Shown here one piece after another: positions 1 to 7,946 of a stretch of 14,089 bases of DNA. Under the pieces are notes generated by a model. The model did not search any database. It had not been told where the DNA came from and saw only the letters and a program-made list of their open reading frames with translations. The stretch is from Thermomicrobiales bacterium (GTDB lineage Bacteria; Chloroflexota; Chloroflexia; Thermomicrobiales; UBA6265). The stretch spans positions 1 through 14,089 of the forward strand of contig JAUJMG010000075.1 of assembly GCA_030446955.1 (NCBI GenBank), given 5' to 3'. Each line of letters opens with the position of its first letter. Within the stretch, counting starts at the first letter, position 1. A program made the position numbers and the translations under genes.

Positions 1-1166
1 CGGAACCGTTTGCCGCCGTCCCACGCCGCCAGGGCGTACCCCTGCACCAGCTTGTAGGCGTCCTGCCGATCCATGCCGGCATCGATGAGGGCGAGCAGGA
101 CCTGCTGCGAAAAGATTAAGCCTCCGGTGAGATCGAGATTCGCTCGCATTCGCTCCGGGTAGACCACGAGGTGCTCGATCAGGTTCGCCACAAGATCAAG
201 CAGGTAGTCGAGTACGATGCAGGCGTCGGGGAAGATCACCCGCTCCGTCGAGCTATGGCTGATGTCCCGCTCGTGCCAGAGCGCCACGTTTTCGAGAGCC
301 GTCACCGCGTAGCCACGCAGGAGCCGCGCGAGGCCCGTCGCCCGCTCAGACTCGTGCGGATTGCGTTTGTGCGGCATCGCGGACGATCCCTGGTTGCCCG
401 CCTCAAACGCCTCCTCGACCTCCCGCACCTCCGTCCGCTGCAGATGCCGAATCTCGACCGCCATCTTCTCGACGCTCGCGCCGATGCCGGCGAGGGCGTT
501 CAGAAAGAAGGCATGCCGATCTCGCTGCACCACTTGCGTTGACGCTAGTGCGGCGGAAAGGCCCAGGGCGGCGCAAACCTCCTCCTCGAGATGAGGTGGC
601 ACATGGGCGTGAGTACCGACTGCCCCAGAGATTTTGCCAACGGACATCTGCTCCCGAGCCAGGTCCAGTCGAGCTTGGTGCCGACGCAACTCGTCGTACC
701 AGACCGCGAGCTTGAGACCAAACGTCGTGGGTTCGGCATGAATGCCGTGGGTCCTCCCGATTGTGAGCGTCTCTTTGTGGGCGACTGCCTGCCGGCCAAC
801 CACTTGCGTCAGGCGGTCAAGACCGGCGGCAAGGAGATCCCCGGCTTCCCGGACCTGCAAGGCCAGGGCCGTGTCGACCACGTCGGAGCTCGTGAGACCG
901 AGGTGGATAAAGCGCGACGCATCACCCACGCTCTCCCCGGTTGCTCGCAGAAAGGCGATAACGTCGTGGTCCGTTTCCCGCTCGATCTGGCGCATCCGGT
1001 CGAGGTCGCACGTCGCGGCCCGGATAGCTTCCATGGCCCAATCCGGGATTCGGCCTCGGCGATGCCACGCCTCGCACACCGCGATTTCCACGGCGAGCCA
1101 GGTTTCGACCTTATGTGCGTCGCTCCAAATTCGCCCCATCTCCGGGCGCGTGTAGCGACTTATCAT
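1..1166 (-). CDS. purB: Adenylosuccinate lyase (partial, 3' end outside window)
   Basis: This is a fumarase/aspartase-superfamily lyase that cleaves SAICAR and adenylosuccinate, releasing fumarate, in cytosolic de novo purine synthesis. I translated 388 codons from the minus strand; the family is usually about 430 residues, so only the C-terminal tail is missing. Visible marks are TDHDVIAF near residue 66, TSSDVVDT near 92, GRTHGIHAEPTTFG near 137 (catalytic His) and the superfamily signature GSSAMPHKRNP at 260-270 with the catalytic Ser loop. NLDLTGGLIFSQ near 343 is typical of PurB. The ATG at 1166 is preceded by CAGAGG at a suitable distance. A -10-like TATACT lies at 1222-1217 with no clear -35. 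The gene diverges from glmS. Identity is seen directly from motifs; function is family knowledge. Confidence 0.96.
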   Translation of the reverse strand, partial: MISRYTRPEMGRIWSDAHKVETWLAVEIAVCEAWHRRGRIPDWAMEAIRAATCDLDRMRQIERETDHDVIAFLRATGESVGDASRFIHLGLTSSDVVDTALALQVREAGDLLAAGLDRLTQVVGRQAVAHKETLTIGRTHGIHAEPTTFGLKLAVWYDELRRHQARLDLAREQMSVGKISGAVGTHAHVPPHLEEEVCAALGLSAALASTQVVQRDRHAFFLNALAGIGASVEKMAVEIRHLQRTEVREVEEAFEAGNQGSSAMPHKRNPHESERATGLARLLRGYAVTALENVALWHERDISHSSTERVIFPDACIVLDYLLDLVANLIEHLVVYPERMRANLDLTGGLIFSQQVLLALIDAGMDRQDAYKLVQGYALAAWDGGKRF

Positions 1167-1232
1167 CGGAATTGCCTCTGACGCTTGGAGAACGAGATGA
1201 ACGTCGACATGGTTAGAGTATAGCTGAGGTAG

Positions 1233-1261
1233 TTGCCAGTGCCGTCCCCAGTCGGTAGACT
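1233..1261 (+). promoter_or_regulatory. Candidate sigma70-type promoter of the glmS leader
   Basis: TTGCCA (1233-1238) and TAGACT (1256-1261) are separated by exactly 17 bases and match the housekeeping -35 and -10 hexamers at 5/6 and 4/6 positions. Transcription would start near 1268, inside a short GGAC repeat (1264-1277), about 60 bases before the ribozyme cleavage site. It points towards glmS. This is inference from sequence only. Confidence 0.5.
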
Positions 1262-1326
1262 GAACGGACGGACGGACTTGAAGGTCGGGCAGGAATTCAA
1301 GGGATAACTGGAACGAGGTTCTTTCC

Positions 1327-1470
1327 AGCGCCGGGACTCGCTCGGAGGTTGCGAGTCGACGAGGTGGAAGCCGATCGAACTATTCGGCGGATGGCTTCCC
1401 GGCAGGCACAGCCGTGATGACCGGCACAAACCGGCGGGGTGACCCGCCGACAAACGCCGGCTGAGGTGCC
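1327..1470 (+). ncRNA. glmS self-cleaving ribozyme (glucosamine-6-phosphate sensor)
   Basis: The core matches the glmS ribozyme: A1327/G1328 is the expected cleavage site followed by GCGCC, then GACGAGGTGG (1358-1367), ATCGA (1374-1378) and ATTCGGCGGATG (1382-1393). Helices that can be drawn: P1, GACTCGC 1335-1341 with GCGAGTC 1351-1357; P2, GGAAGCC 1366-1372 with GGCTTCC 1393-1399; P2.2, CGCC 1329-1332 with GGCG 1386-1389; P3, CGGC 1400-1403 with GCCG 1411-1414; the P3.1 pseudoknot, loop GGCAC 1405-1409 with GTGCC 1466-1470; P4, CCGGC 1421-1425 with GCCGG 1456-1460; P4.1, CGGCGGG 1432-1438 with CCCGCCG 1443-1449, closed by a GTGA tetraloop. It lies in the leader of glmS, where the known class uses GlcN6P as a cofactor for cleavage and lowers glmS expression. 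Confidence 0.96.
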
Positions 1471-1673
1471 AACATCCCCTTGATCCCCCTCCCCATACCG
1501 ACGGCCTCCGTCCCTTGTGCTCGTCACGCTTTTCCTGGCCACCATGTCCCTACCCAGGCCTCCGGCCGGTAGATTGGCGATTGGTGGCCGGTACTGCGTG
1601 GTGTGATTCTCGTCACGCGTCGATGGCGGCCGGGCTGCCGTCGTCGTTCCCATCCCTGGAGGTCAAGGCCCCG
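1471..1673 (+). other. glmS 5' leader downstream of the ribozyme
   Basis: These 203 non-coding bases separate the ribozyme from the glmS start. They contain one clear hairpin, CCGGCC 1562-1567 with GGCCGG 1586-1591, and a 10-base direct repeat CTCGTCACGC at 1520-1529 and 1609-1618. The ribosome-binding site GGAGGT is at 1658-1663. The reading frame of glmS stays open upstream to 1515, but that extension is unlikely to be translated because GlmS needs its Cys at the mature N-terminus. Confidence 0.6.
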
Positions 1674-3443
1674 ATGTGCGGCATCTTTGGCTACGTCGGC
1701 GAAGAACGCGAAATCGGCAGCGAAGTCTTAGCAGCTCTGCGAACCCTTGAATACCGCGGCTACGACTCCTGGGGCGTCGCCGTTGGGGTCGACGGTCAGA
1801 TCGGCGTCGAGAAGCGGACCGGCAAGATTGCCTCGGCTCATGTCGACTTCCCGGCGTCCCCCATCGCCTTCGGGCACACTCGATGGGCGACGCATGGCGG
1901 AGTCACCGACGCCAACGCGCACCCACACCTCGATTGCAATGGCCGTGTCGCTGTCATCCATAATGGCATCGTGGAGAATTTTCGCCCGCTCCGAGCTAGC
2001 CTCGTCGCTCGCGGTCACCGCTTTGTCTCGGAGACCGACAGCGAGGTGATCGCACACCTCCTCGAGGAGGAACTTCCACGGGCCGACGGAGATCTCGCCG
2101 CCGCCCTCTCCTCGGTTGTCGGGAATCTGGAAGGGCTCAATGCGGTCATCGCGATGGACGTACGCAGTCGCACACTCGCGGCGGCGAAGAACGTGTCACC
2201 GCTTGTAGTTGGGGAGGGTGCCCGGGGAGCGTCGATCGCCTCTGACGGCCTTGCCCTCCAGGGCCACGCGGACCGCGTCCTCTATCTGGAGGACCACCAT
2301 CTCGTTCGCTTGAGCCCTGACGGTATCACGCTTTACGACCGGCGCTCGATGTCCGAGCTCCCGGCAGAGTTCGCCCCGCTGGTCCTTCAATCCGGGGAGA
2401 CAGGACTCGGTGCTTTTCCCCACTTTATGGCGAAGGAGATGGCCGAGCAGCCGGACGTGCTTGAACGGCTGGTCGCGGAAGCGAACGGCCAAATCCAGGA
2501 TCTTGCTGCCGCCATTCGCGACTCCTACGGCGCATTCCTCGTCGGCTGCGGCACGGCATCTTACGCCGCGCTGACAGGGGCCTATCTCTTCAGCCGCATC
2601 GCCGCGAGGCACGTGAATTTCACGGTCGGGTCCGAGTTCAAGTATCACGAGCACTTTCTGACGGACAGCAGCCTCGTCGTTGCGCTCTCCCAAAGCGGGG
2701 AGACGGTCGACATCATTGAGGCCATGCTGGCAGCCCGACGCCGTGGCGCTCGCCTGGGCGCGCTCGTCAACGTCCCCCGCTCGACACTGGACCGCATGGT
2801 GGATCTCCGGGTCCACCTGGAGGCCGGCCCCGAGCAGTGTGTCCTCTCGACCAAGGCCTACACCGCTAAAGTTGCGGTGCTCTTGCTGACCGCGCACGCG
2901 CTCGCCGGCTCCCTCGAGAAGGGGAAGGAGGAGGTTCTCGCTGCCGCCGCTGGCCTTCGAGAGATGCTGTCGGATGAGTGGGTGTCGCGGGTGCGTGAGG
3001 TCGCTCGCCGGATCCACCGCGAGGAGCATCTCTTCGTGATCGGGCGGGGACTGGCATTCCCGACGGCGCTTGAAGCGGCGCTCAAGATCAAAGAGGTCAG
3101 CTACATCCATGCCGAGGGCTTCGCCGGCGGCGAGCTGAAGCATGGGGTCATCGCCCTGGTGGCCCCTGGAACTCCCTGCGTCGTCTATGCGCCATCAGAC
3201 GAGACGCGCGCCGACATCCTCTCTGGGGCGATGGAACTCAAGAGCCGCGGCGGTTACATGATCGGGATAGGACCCGAGCCGGACCCGGTGTTCGATGTCC
3301 ACTTGCCGACGCCTGATGTTGGTGACGCCGCGCCTCTGGTCAACGCCCTCCCAGCGCAGATGCTGGGCTACCATGCGGCCCTGCTTCGCGGTAACGACCC
3401 AGACAAGCCGCGCAACCTTGCGAAGAGTGTTACCGTCAAGTGA
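1674..3443 (+). CDS. glmS: Glutamine--fructose-6-phosphate aminotransferase (isomerising)
   Basis: The enzyme makes glucosamine-6-phosphate from fructose-6-phosphate and glutamine, the first step towards UDP-GlcNAc and peptidoglycan. The predicted protein is 589 residues, close to the usual 600-610. The class II glutamine amidotransferase domain begins MCGIFGYVG with the nucleophilic Cys directly after Met, then EYRGYDSWG (26-34), HTRWATHG (68-75) and HNGIVENF (96-103). Two SIS sugar-isomerase domains follow: VGCGTASYAA (290-299), SQSGETVD (339-346), STKAYTAK (392-399) and EGFAGGELKHG (481-491). The end, PRNLAKSVTVK, is the classic GlmS C-terminus. The ATG at 1674 is chosen because Cys must be residue 2 and GGAGGT lies 10 bases upstream. 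A glmS ribozyme in the leader predicts feedback by the product. It heads the plus-strand cluster. Confidence 0.98.
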   Translation: MCGIFGYVGEEREIGSEVLAALRTLEYRGYDSWGVAVGVDGQIGVEKRTGKIASAHVDFPASPIAFGHTRWATHGGVTDANAHPHLDCNGRVAVIHNGIVENFRPLRASLVARGHRFVSETDSEVIAHLLEEELPRADGDLAAALSSVVGNLEGLNAVIAMDVRSRTLAAAKNVSPLVVGEGARGASIASDGLALQGHADRVLYLEDHHLVRLSPDGITLYDRRSMSELPAEFAPLVLQSGETGLGAFPHFMAKEMAEQPDVLERLVAEANGQIQDLAAAIRDSYGAFLVGCGTASYAALTGAYLFSRIAARHVNFTVGSEFKYHEHFLTDSSLVVALSQSGETVDIIEAMLAARRRGARLGALVNVPRSTLDRMVDLRVHLEAGPEQCVLSTKAYTAKVAVLLLTAHALAGSLEKGKEEVLAAAAGLREMLSDEWVSRVREVARRIHREEHLFVIGRGLAFPTALEAALKIKEVSYIHAEGFAGGELKHGVIALVAPGTPCVVYAPSDETRADILSGAMELKSRGGYMIGIGPEPDPVFDVHLPTPDVGDAAPLVNALPAQMLGYHAALLRGNDPDKPRNLAKSVTVK

Positions 3444-3482
3444 GTCCTGAGTCCCCCCTTGGTTGACTGGGTGGCGGAGCCG

Positions 3483-4307
3483 GTGACCGCTACGTTCGTC
3501 GACACCCATGCCCACCTGGACGATCCGGCGTTCGATGCGGATCGAGATGTGGTCATCGACCGCGCCGTCCAGGCGGGCGTGGGGTTGGTGGTAAATATCG
3601 GGTACCGCCCTCGTCGCTGGACGACGACCCGCGCTCTCGCATCCGCCTCACCGCGGGTTTCGGCAGTCCTCGGGCTTCATCCTCAACACGCCGACGAGTT
3701 CACACCTTCGACGTGTGACGAACTCGAGCAATGCATCGTTCAGGCTGAGGCATGTGCGGTCGGCGAGATTGGGCTGGACTACTTCCGTCCTGGCCCGGCA
3801 CCAGCCGTCCAACGCCACGCCTTTGAACAGCAGCTCCTTCTCGCGGAGCGTCTCTCTCTGCCCGTCGTCATCCATCAACGAGCGGCCGAGGCGGACTGTC
3901 TTAACATCCTCCAGGGCGCTCAGCCATCTCTCCGCTTCGTGCTCCATAGCTTTGAGGGCAGTGAAAGGCTTGCCACGTGGGGCCTGAGCCACGGGCACTA
4001 CTTCGGGGTGGGCGGACTCATGACCCGTGTTGGATCCAATCACCTTCGCGGGATCCTCGCCGAACTTCCGTTGGACCGTCTGATTCTAGAGACCGATGCA
4101 CCGTATCTTGTCCCAGCCCAGGTTAAGGATCGGCGCAATGTTCCGGCAAACATCCCGGTCATTGCGCGTCACCTGGCTGAACTCCGGGGAGCCGACTTGG
4201 AAACAATCGGATCGGTGACGACCATGAACGCGGTCGCTGCCCTGGGTCTGCGCATTCCACCCCTCCCTCAGCAAACCGATCGGCCGGACCGGGTCGTGCT
4301 GCCATGA
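3483..4307 (+). CDS. tatD: TatD-family metal-dependent DNase
   Basis: A TIM-barrel metallo-hydrolase of the TatD/YcfH/YabD group; characterised members are Mg-dependent DNases linked to DNA repair or fragmentation, but the substrate here is not known. From the GTG at 3483 the protein is 274 residues. Metal-ligand motifs are all present: FVDTHAHLDD (His9, His11), VGEIGLDYF (Glu95), VIHQR (His131), LHSFEGS (His155) and LETDAPYL (Asp205). The start is uncertain: in-frame TTG 3459 and GTG 3471 are also possible. GTG 3483 gives the usual short N-terminus and has CGGAG just upstream, though the spacing is short. It follows glmS by about 40 bases and its stop overlaps the rdgB start (ATGA, 4304-4307). 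Confidence 0.93.
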   Translation: MTATFVDTHAHLDDPAFDADRDVVIDRAVQAGVGLVVNIGYRPRRWTTTRALASASPRVSAVLGLHPQHADEFTPSTCDELEQCIVQAEACAVGEIGLDYFRPGPAPAVQRHAFEQQLLLAERLSLPVVIHQRAAEADCLNILQGAQPSLRFVLHSFEGSERLATWGLSHGHYFGVGGLMTRVGSNHLRGILAELPLDRLILETDAPYLVPAQVKDRRNVPANIPVIARHLAELRGADLETIGSVTTMNAVAALGLRIPPLPQQTDRPDRVVLP

Positions 4308-4936
4308 GCCAGGACCAGAAGATCGTTCTCTTGGCCACGACGAACTCCGGCAAGCGCGCGGAGTTTCGACGCCTCCTACCGCCGGATATTCACGTGCTGA
4401 CCCTGGACGATTTCGGTCTAACGCTCCCTCCGGAAGACGGCACAACCTTTGCGGAAACAGCATCAGCGAAGGCGTGCTTCGCGGCGAGTCGTGCGGGCAT
4501 GCTCGCCATCGCGGACGACTCAGGTCTTGAGGTGGACGCTCTTGGCGGCGCGCCCGGACTCCACTCGGCCCGCTACGCCGGCGACGGGGCCTCTGACGTG
4601 TCGAACCGGGAGAAACTGCTGACTGCATTGCGCGACGTTCCCGAGCCCGAGCGGACTGCCCGGTTCCGATGCGCCGTGGCAATGGCCGATGCATCCGGGT
4701 TGGTGGCGGTGGCTGAAGGAACTTGTGAAGGGGTCATCACGACGTCGCCCGTTGGAGAACATGGTTTCGGCTATGACCCGCTCTTCCGCCTCGCGTGCGG
4801 GCGGACGATGGCGGAGTTATTGCCAGAAGAGAAGAACCAGATCAGCCATCGCGCGAAGGCGTACCAGGCTCTGTTACCTGCCCTCCTCTCCATGCTCGCT
4901 TCCACGATTGACTCGAGTCATGGCGAGTCGCGATGA
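4304..4936 (+). CDS. rdgB: RdgB/HAM1-family dITP/XTP pyrophosphatase
   Basis: A house-cleaning enzyme that hydrolyses ITP, dITP and XTP to monophosphates, keeping deaminated purines out of DNA and RNA. The 210-residue length is normal. Family motifs: LLATTNSGKRAEF (9-21, nucleotide-binding loop), TTFAETASAKA (47-57), ADDSGLEVDALGGAPG (70-85) with the paired Asp that binds metal, ARYAG (89-93), GFGYDPLF (154-161) and MAELLPEEKNQISHRAKA (169-186). Its ATG overlaps the tatD stop by four bases and its stop overlaps the next start by four bases. No separate Shine-Dalgarno is obvious, so translational coupling is likely. Confidence 0.97.
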   Translation: MSQDQKIVLLATTNSGKRAEFRRLLPPDIHVLTLDDFGLTLPPEDGTTFAETASAKACFAASRAGMLAIADDSGLEVDALGGAPGLHSARYAGDGASDVSNREKLLTALRDVPEPERTARFRCAVAMADASGLVAVAEGTCEGVITTSPVGEHGFGYDPLFRLACGRTMAELLPEEKNQISHRAKAYQALLPALLSMLASTIDSSHGESR

Positions 4937-6186
4937 TTCCCTCCTTGCTTGAGTCGCCACCGCGCCGCCTCGCCTCCCTTCCAGGTTCAATCGAGGAATG
5001 GCAGGCCGGGGTCATGCGGCGGCAGCTGCTTCCGGTGATTGCGATTGCTGGCTCGCGCGGCAAAAGCACCGTGGTCCGTCTCCTGGACGCTATCTTCGCG
5101 CGCGCAGGTCTCCGCTCAGCGACGTGGACCAGTTCCGGCGTTGAGATTCGTGGCCGTCGTCAGTCAGGAGAGCTCGCGCCCTGGTCCCGGGCGCTTTCTC
5201 GCCTGGCGGAGGGAACGCTCGACATCGCCATCCAAGAACTCGATTGGTCCACGGTCCACGCCGTGGGTCTGCCTGCTCGGGTCTACCCGGTCGTCGGCGT
5301 GACCAATATCTGTGTCAATAACGACGTGTGCCTGATCCAAGACGAGACTCGCCGTGCCATCCGTGCGTACGCGACCGTCGCCGACGCCGTCGAGCCGGAT
5401 GGCATCCTCGTGCTCAACGGCGAGGATTACGCGGTGTCGGGCTCCGAAGCCGCGACGCGGGCGCCGACGGCCCTGGTGGCGCAGAGTAAGGAGACGCCCC
5501 TTCTTCGCGCTCACCTCGCGGCCGGAGGGTTCGGTGCCTGGTGCGACGATGACGAACTCCGCGCCGGTTGGCTCTCTGACCCGGTATCGTTCTGCTCCGT
5601 ATCGGACCTTCGGTTCGCCTTGCGGGGCCGGGCAAGCTTTGAGGTTCATAACTCGCTCACGGCTGCAGCGATCGCGCTGCTCTGCGGCGTGCCGCGATCG
5701 ACCATCGCATCTGCACTCCCCGCCTTCGCGGTACCGCCCTCACTGCTTCCCGGGTCGTTCAATGTGATCGAAGCGCAGGATTTTACGGCAGTCGTCGACC
5801 GTGCTGCGCCCTCCTGGTTCCTGCGCTCGGTTCTCCGCGCCCTCGGTCATCACAAGCAGGGCAGGACCATTACGGTTGTCGGCCATTTGGACCGGGTGCC
5901 CGAGTCCGACCTCATGGAAGTGGGGAGACTCGTCGGCCGAAGCAGCGATGTCCTCGTGCTCCACTCCCACGATCCGGACGGGTTGCAGGCTTCGCTGCTG
6001 CGCCAAGGGGCGGCCCTCAACGACGTTCCTCCCGTCGTGATTCACGTGCCGACGGAGCGCCGAGCCGTCACCCGGGCCATCAAACTGCTCCGACCGGGGG
6101 ATACAGGTCTCTTTCTGGCTGATGACCCCGCCTCCGTCATCCGATCGCTGCAGCGGGCGGGGGGCTCGGCACCTCACCTCAGCTAG
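4933..6186 (+). CDS. Divergent free-standing Mur-ligase-like protein
   Basis: A 417-residue protein with the fold marks of ATP-dependent Mur ligases. The P-loop AGSRGKSTVVRLL (39-51) has the RGKST form typical of the poly-gamma-glutamate synthetase PgsB/CapB. The central part (IQELDWSTVHAVGLP, 100-114; VVGVTNICVNND, 120-131; DGILVLNGEDYA, 156-167) resembles the C-terminal Mur domain of cyanophycin synthetase. HNSLTAAAIALLCG (239-252) fits the Mur Asn/Ala-rich helix, and the C-terminal region with GHLDR (317-321), SHDP and RPGDTGLFLADDP resembles the Mur ligand domain. The usual DYAHNP motif reads VVDRAAPSW (287-295) and the DHxD-type metal site is replaced by NND. No ATP-grasp domain and no PgsC-like partner is nearby. 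It starts in an ATGA overlap with rdgB. The substrate is unknown; peptide or wall-precursor ligation is only a guess. Confidence 0.8.
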   Translation: MIPSLLESPPRRLASLPGSIEEWQAGVMRRQLLPVIAIAGSRGKSTVVRLLDAIFARAGLRSATWTSSGVEIRGRRQSGELAPWSRALSRLAEGTLDIAIQELDWSTVHAVGLPARVYPVVGVTNICVNNDVCLIQDETRRAIRAYATVADAVEPDGILVLNGEDYAVSGSEAATRAPTALVAQSKETPLLRAHLAAGGFGAWCDDDELRAGWLSDPVSFCSVSDLRFALRGRASFEVHNSLTAAAIALLCGVPRSTIASALPAFAVPPSLLPGSFNVIEAQDFTAVVDRAAPSWFLRSVLRALGHHKQGRTITVVGHLDRVPESDLMEVGRLVGRSSDVLVLHSHDPDGLQASLLRQGAALNDVPPVVIHVPTERRAVTRAIKLLRPGDTGLFLADDPASVIRSLQRAGGSAPHLS

Positions 6187-6272
6187 CCTTCAAGGGTGAT
6201 GTGCCAGACAACGGCGGTCCGGTGGGTAGGCTGAAACATGACGTTCCTGTCGGGGCTTGTTGAGATCGCACC

Positions 6273-7946
6273 TTGCCTCTCCTGACCAACCGAGAGATTG
6301 CTGAGACGCTCGAGCGATACGCCAACCTCGCCTCTATCACCGGGGAGAACGCGTTTCGCTCTCGCGCCTTTCAGCGTGCCGCCGATGTCGTCAGAGATCT
6401 TCACGAGCCCGTCATTGCCCTGATGGATCGTGGCGACCTTCGCAGACTCCCCGGAATCGGCAGCGGGATCGCGGACGCCATCGAGACGCTGGTGCGGACG
6501 GGTGCCCTCCCTCCCTTGGACGCACTCCAGCGCACGGTCCCGGCCACATTGCTGGATCTTCTCCAGGTTCCCGGCGTGGGAGTCAAGACGGCAACGCGGG
6601 TCTATCGGGAACTCGGCGTCGTCGACCTCCCAGGACTGCTCGCCGCCGCAGAATCAGGCCGTATTCGTGCGCTTCCAGGCCTTGGTCCGAAGACCGAAGC
6701 GAACATCCTGGCCGCCATGGAGGCGTTACGACGCCGCACCGGGAGGTTCCTCCTCGGGACGGCGCTTCCCCTTGCCCGTCGGATAGTCGCCGACCTTCAA
6801 GGTACGCTCCCCGCCGGCTCATCGGTCGCCATCTCGGGCAGCGTCCGGCGCATGGAGGAGACCGTCGCCGACATTGATCTCGTCGTGAGCACGCGGGTGC
6901 ATGAAGCCATTCCCGCCACCGTGGCTCATCTCCCTCTGCTATCCGGGATCGTCAGACACGAAAACGGTTCCCTGCGCGTTACCACCCACGCCGGCATCCC
7001 AGTCGACATCGTCGTTGTTGACCCCTCGGTCTTCGGCACGGCGCTGATCCGTGCCACCGGGTCTGCCGATCACCTGGCCCTGCTTCCCGAGGTGCTACCG
7101 AGCGCCCCGACCGAGGAAGAAGTTTATTCCCGTCTTGACATGGAATGGATTGCGCCCGACTTGCGTCTGGGCCTCGGCGAAGTGATGCAGGCTAAAGCGG
7201 GAACGCTGCCCACGCTCCTCAGCGTTGGGGACGTGCGGGGAGAATTTCATGCCCACACGCTTTGGAGTGACGGCACCGCCACAATTCTCGATATGGTGCG
7301 CAGTGCGGCTGAGCGAGGCTACGCGTTTTTAGGGGTGTCTGACCACAGTCGAGCCCTGGGTGTGGCAAACGGGCTGGACGCCGCTCGCCTGGCGGCGCAG
7401 CGTCAGGAGATCGAGAAGGCCCAGCGAGCCACCGGTCTTCGGGTTTTCGCCAGTTGCGAGGTTGAGGTGCACCGGGACGGCTTGCTCGACTTCGACGACC
7501 ACATCCTTGAGGCCCTCGACCTGGTGATCGCCTCCACGCACTCCGGATTGCGTCAACCTCGCGACGTGCTGACCGAGCGCCTCCTCAGGGTTATTGCGAA
7601 CCCCCACGTCGATATCATTGCCCATCCAAGCGGTCGCCTCGTTGAGCGCCGGGAAGGCGGGGACTTCGACTGGAACCGGGTTTTTGCCGCGGCCGCGGCC
7701 ACTCGCACCGCGCTGGAAATCAACGCGAGTCCCGAACGGCTTGACCTCAACCATGATCTCGCGCGTCGCGCTCTTGAGGCCGGCTGCTTGCTCACGATCA
7801 ACTGCGATGCCCATAGCACCGTAGGCTTTGACGCACTCGAATACGGCGTCGCGGTTGCTCGGAAGGCCGGCGCTGACCCAGACCGCATCGTGAACTGCTG
7901 GCCGATCGAGCGTATAGAAGCGTGGCTCCAGACACGGCAAACGTAA
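6273..7946 (+). CDS. polX: Family X DNA polymerase with PHP domain (PolX)
   Basis: Bacterial PolX combines a family X repair polymerase with a C-terminal PHP phosphoesterase/3'-5' exonuclease. The protein has 557 residues. An N-terminal 8-kDa-like region (NREIAETLERYANL) is followed by three helix-hairpin-helix motifs: LPGIGSGIADAI (59-70), VPGVGVKTA (99-107) and LPGLGPKTEANI (134-145). The polymerase core has GSVRRMEETVADIDLVV (189-205) with catalytic Asp200 and Asp202, and VDIVVV with Asp245. The PHP domain shows GEFHAHTLWSDG (323-334), SDHSRALG (356-363), STHSG (421-425), IIAHPSG (448-454) and NCDAHS (510-515). About 18 residues normally found between the TGS motif (262-264) and TEEEVY (280-285) are absent. 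The start is TTG 6273, the first in-frame start after a stop at 6261; no strong ribosome-binding site is seen. The gap to the preceding gene is 86 bases. Confidence 0.95.
   Translation: MPLLTNREIAETLERYANLASITGENAFRSRAFQRAADVVRDLHEPVIALMDRGDLRRLPGIGSGIADAIETLVRTGALPPLDALQRTVPATLLDLLQVPGVGVKTATRVYRELGVVDLPGLLAAAESGRIRALPGLGPKTEANILAAMEALRRRTGRFLLGTALPLARRIVADLQGTLPAGSSVAISGSVRRMEETVADIDLVVSTRVHEAIPATVAHLPLLSGIVRHENGSLRVTTHAGIPVDIVVVDPSVFGTALIRATGSADHLALLPEVLPSAPTEEEVYSRLDMEWIAPDLRLGLGEVMQAKAGTLPTLLSVGDVRGEFHAHTLWSDGTATILDMVRSAAERGYAFLGVSDHSRALGVANGLDAARLAAQRQEIEKAQRATGLRVFASCEVEVHRDGLLDFDDHILEALDLVIASTHSGLRQPRDVLTERLLRVIANPHVDIIAHPSGRLVERREGGDFDWNRVFAAAAATRTALEINASPERLDLNHDLARRALEAGCLLTINCDAHSTVGFDALEYGVAVARKAGADPDRIVNCWPIERIEAWLQTRQT

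Noticed and set aside
591..1181. Plus-strand open frame of 196 codons
   Set aside because: Antisense to purB, whose motifs and length are unmistakable.
1515..1673. N-terminal extension of glmS
   Set aside because: The frame is open, but GlmS requires Cys directly after the initiator Met, and GGAGGT sits correctly for ATG 1674.
2196..3143. Long minus-strand open frame (315 codons) inside glmS
   Set aside because: It lies wholly antisense to a certain glmS; its translation shows no family features and it is expected by chance in GC-rich DNA.
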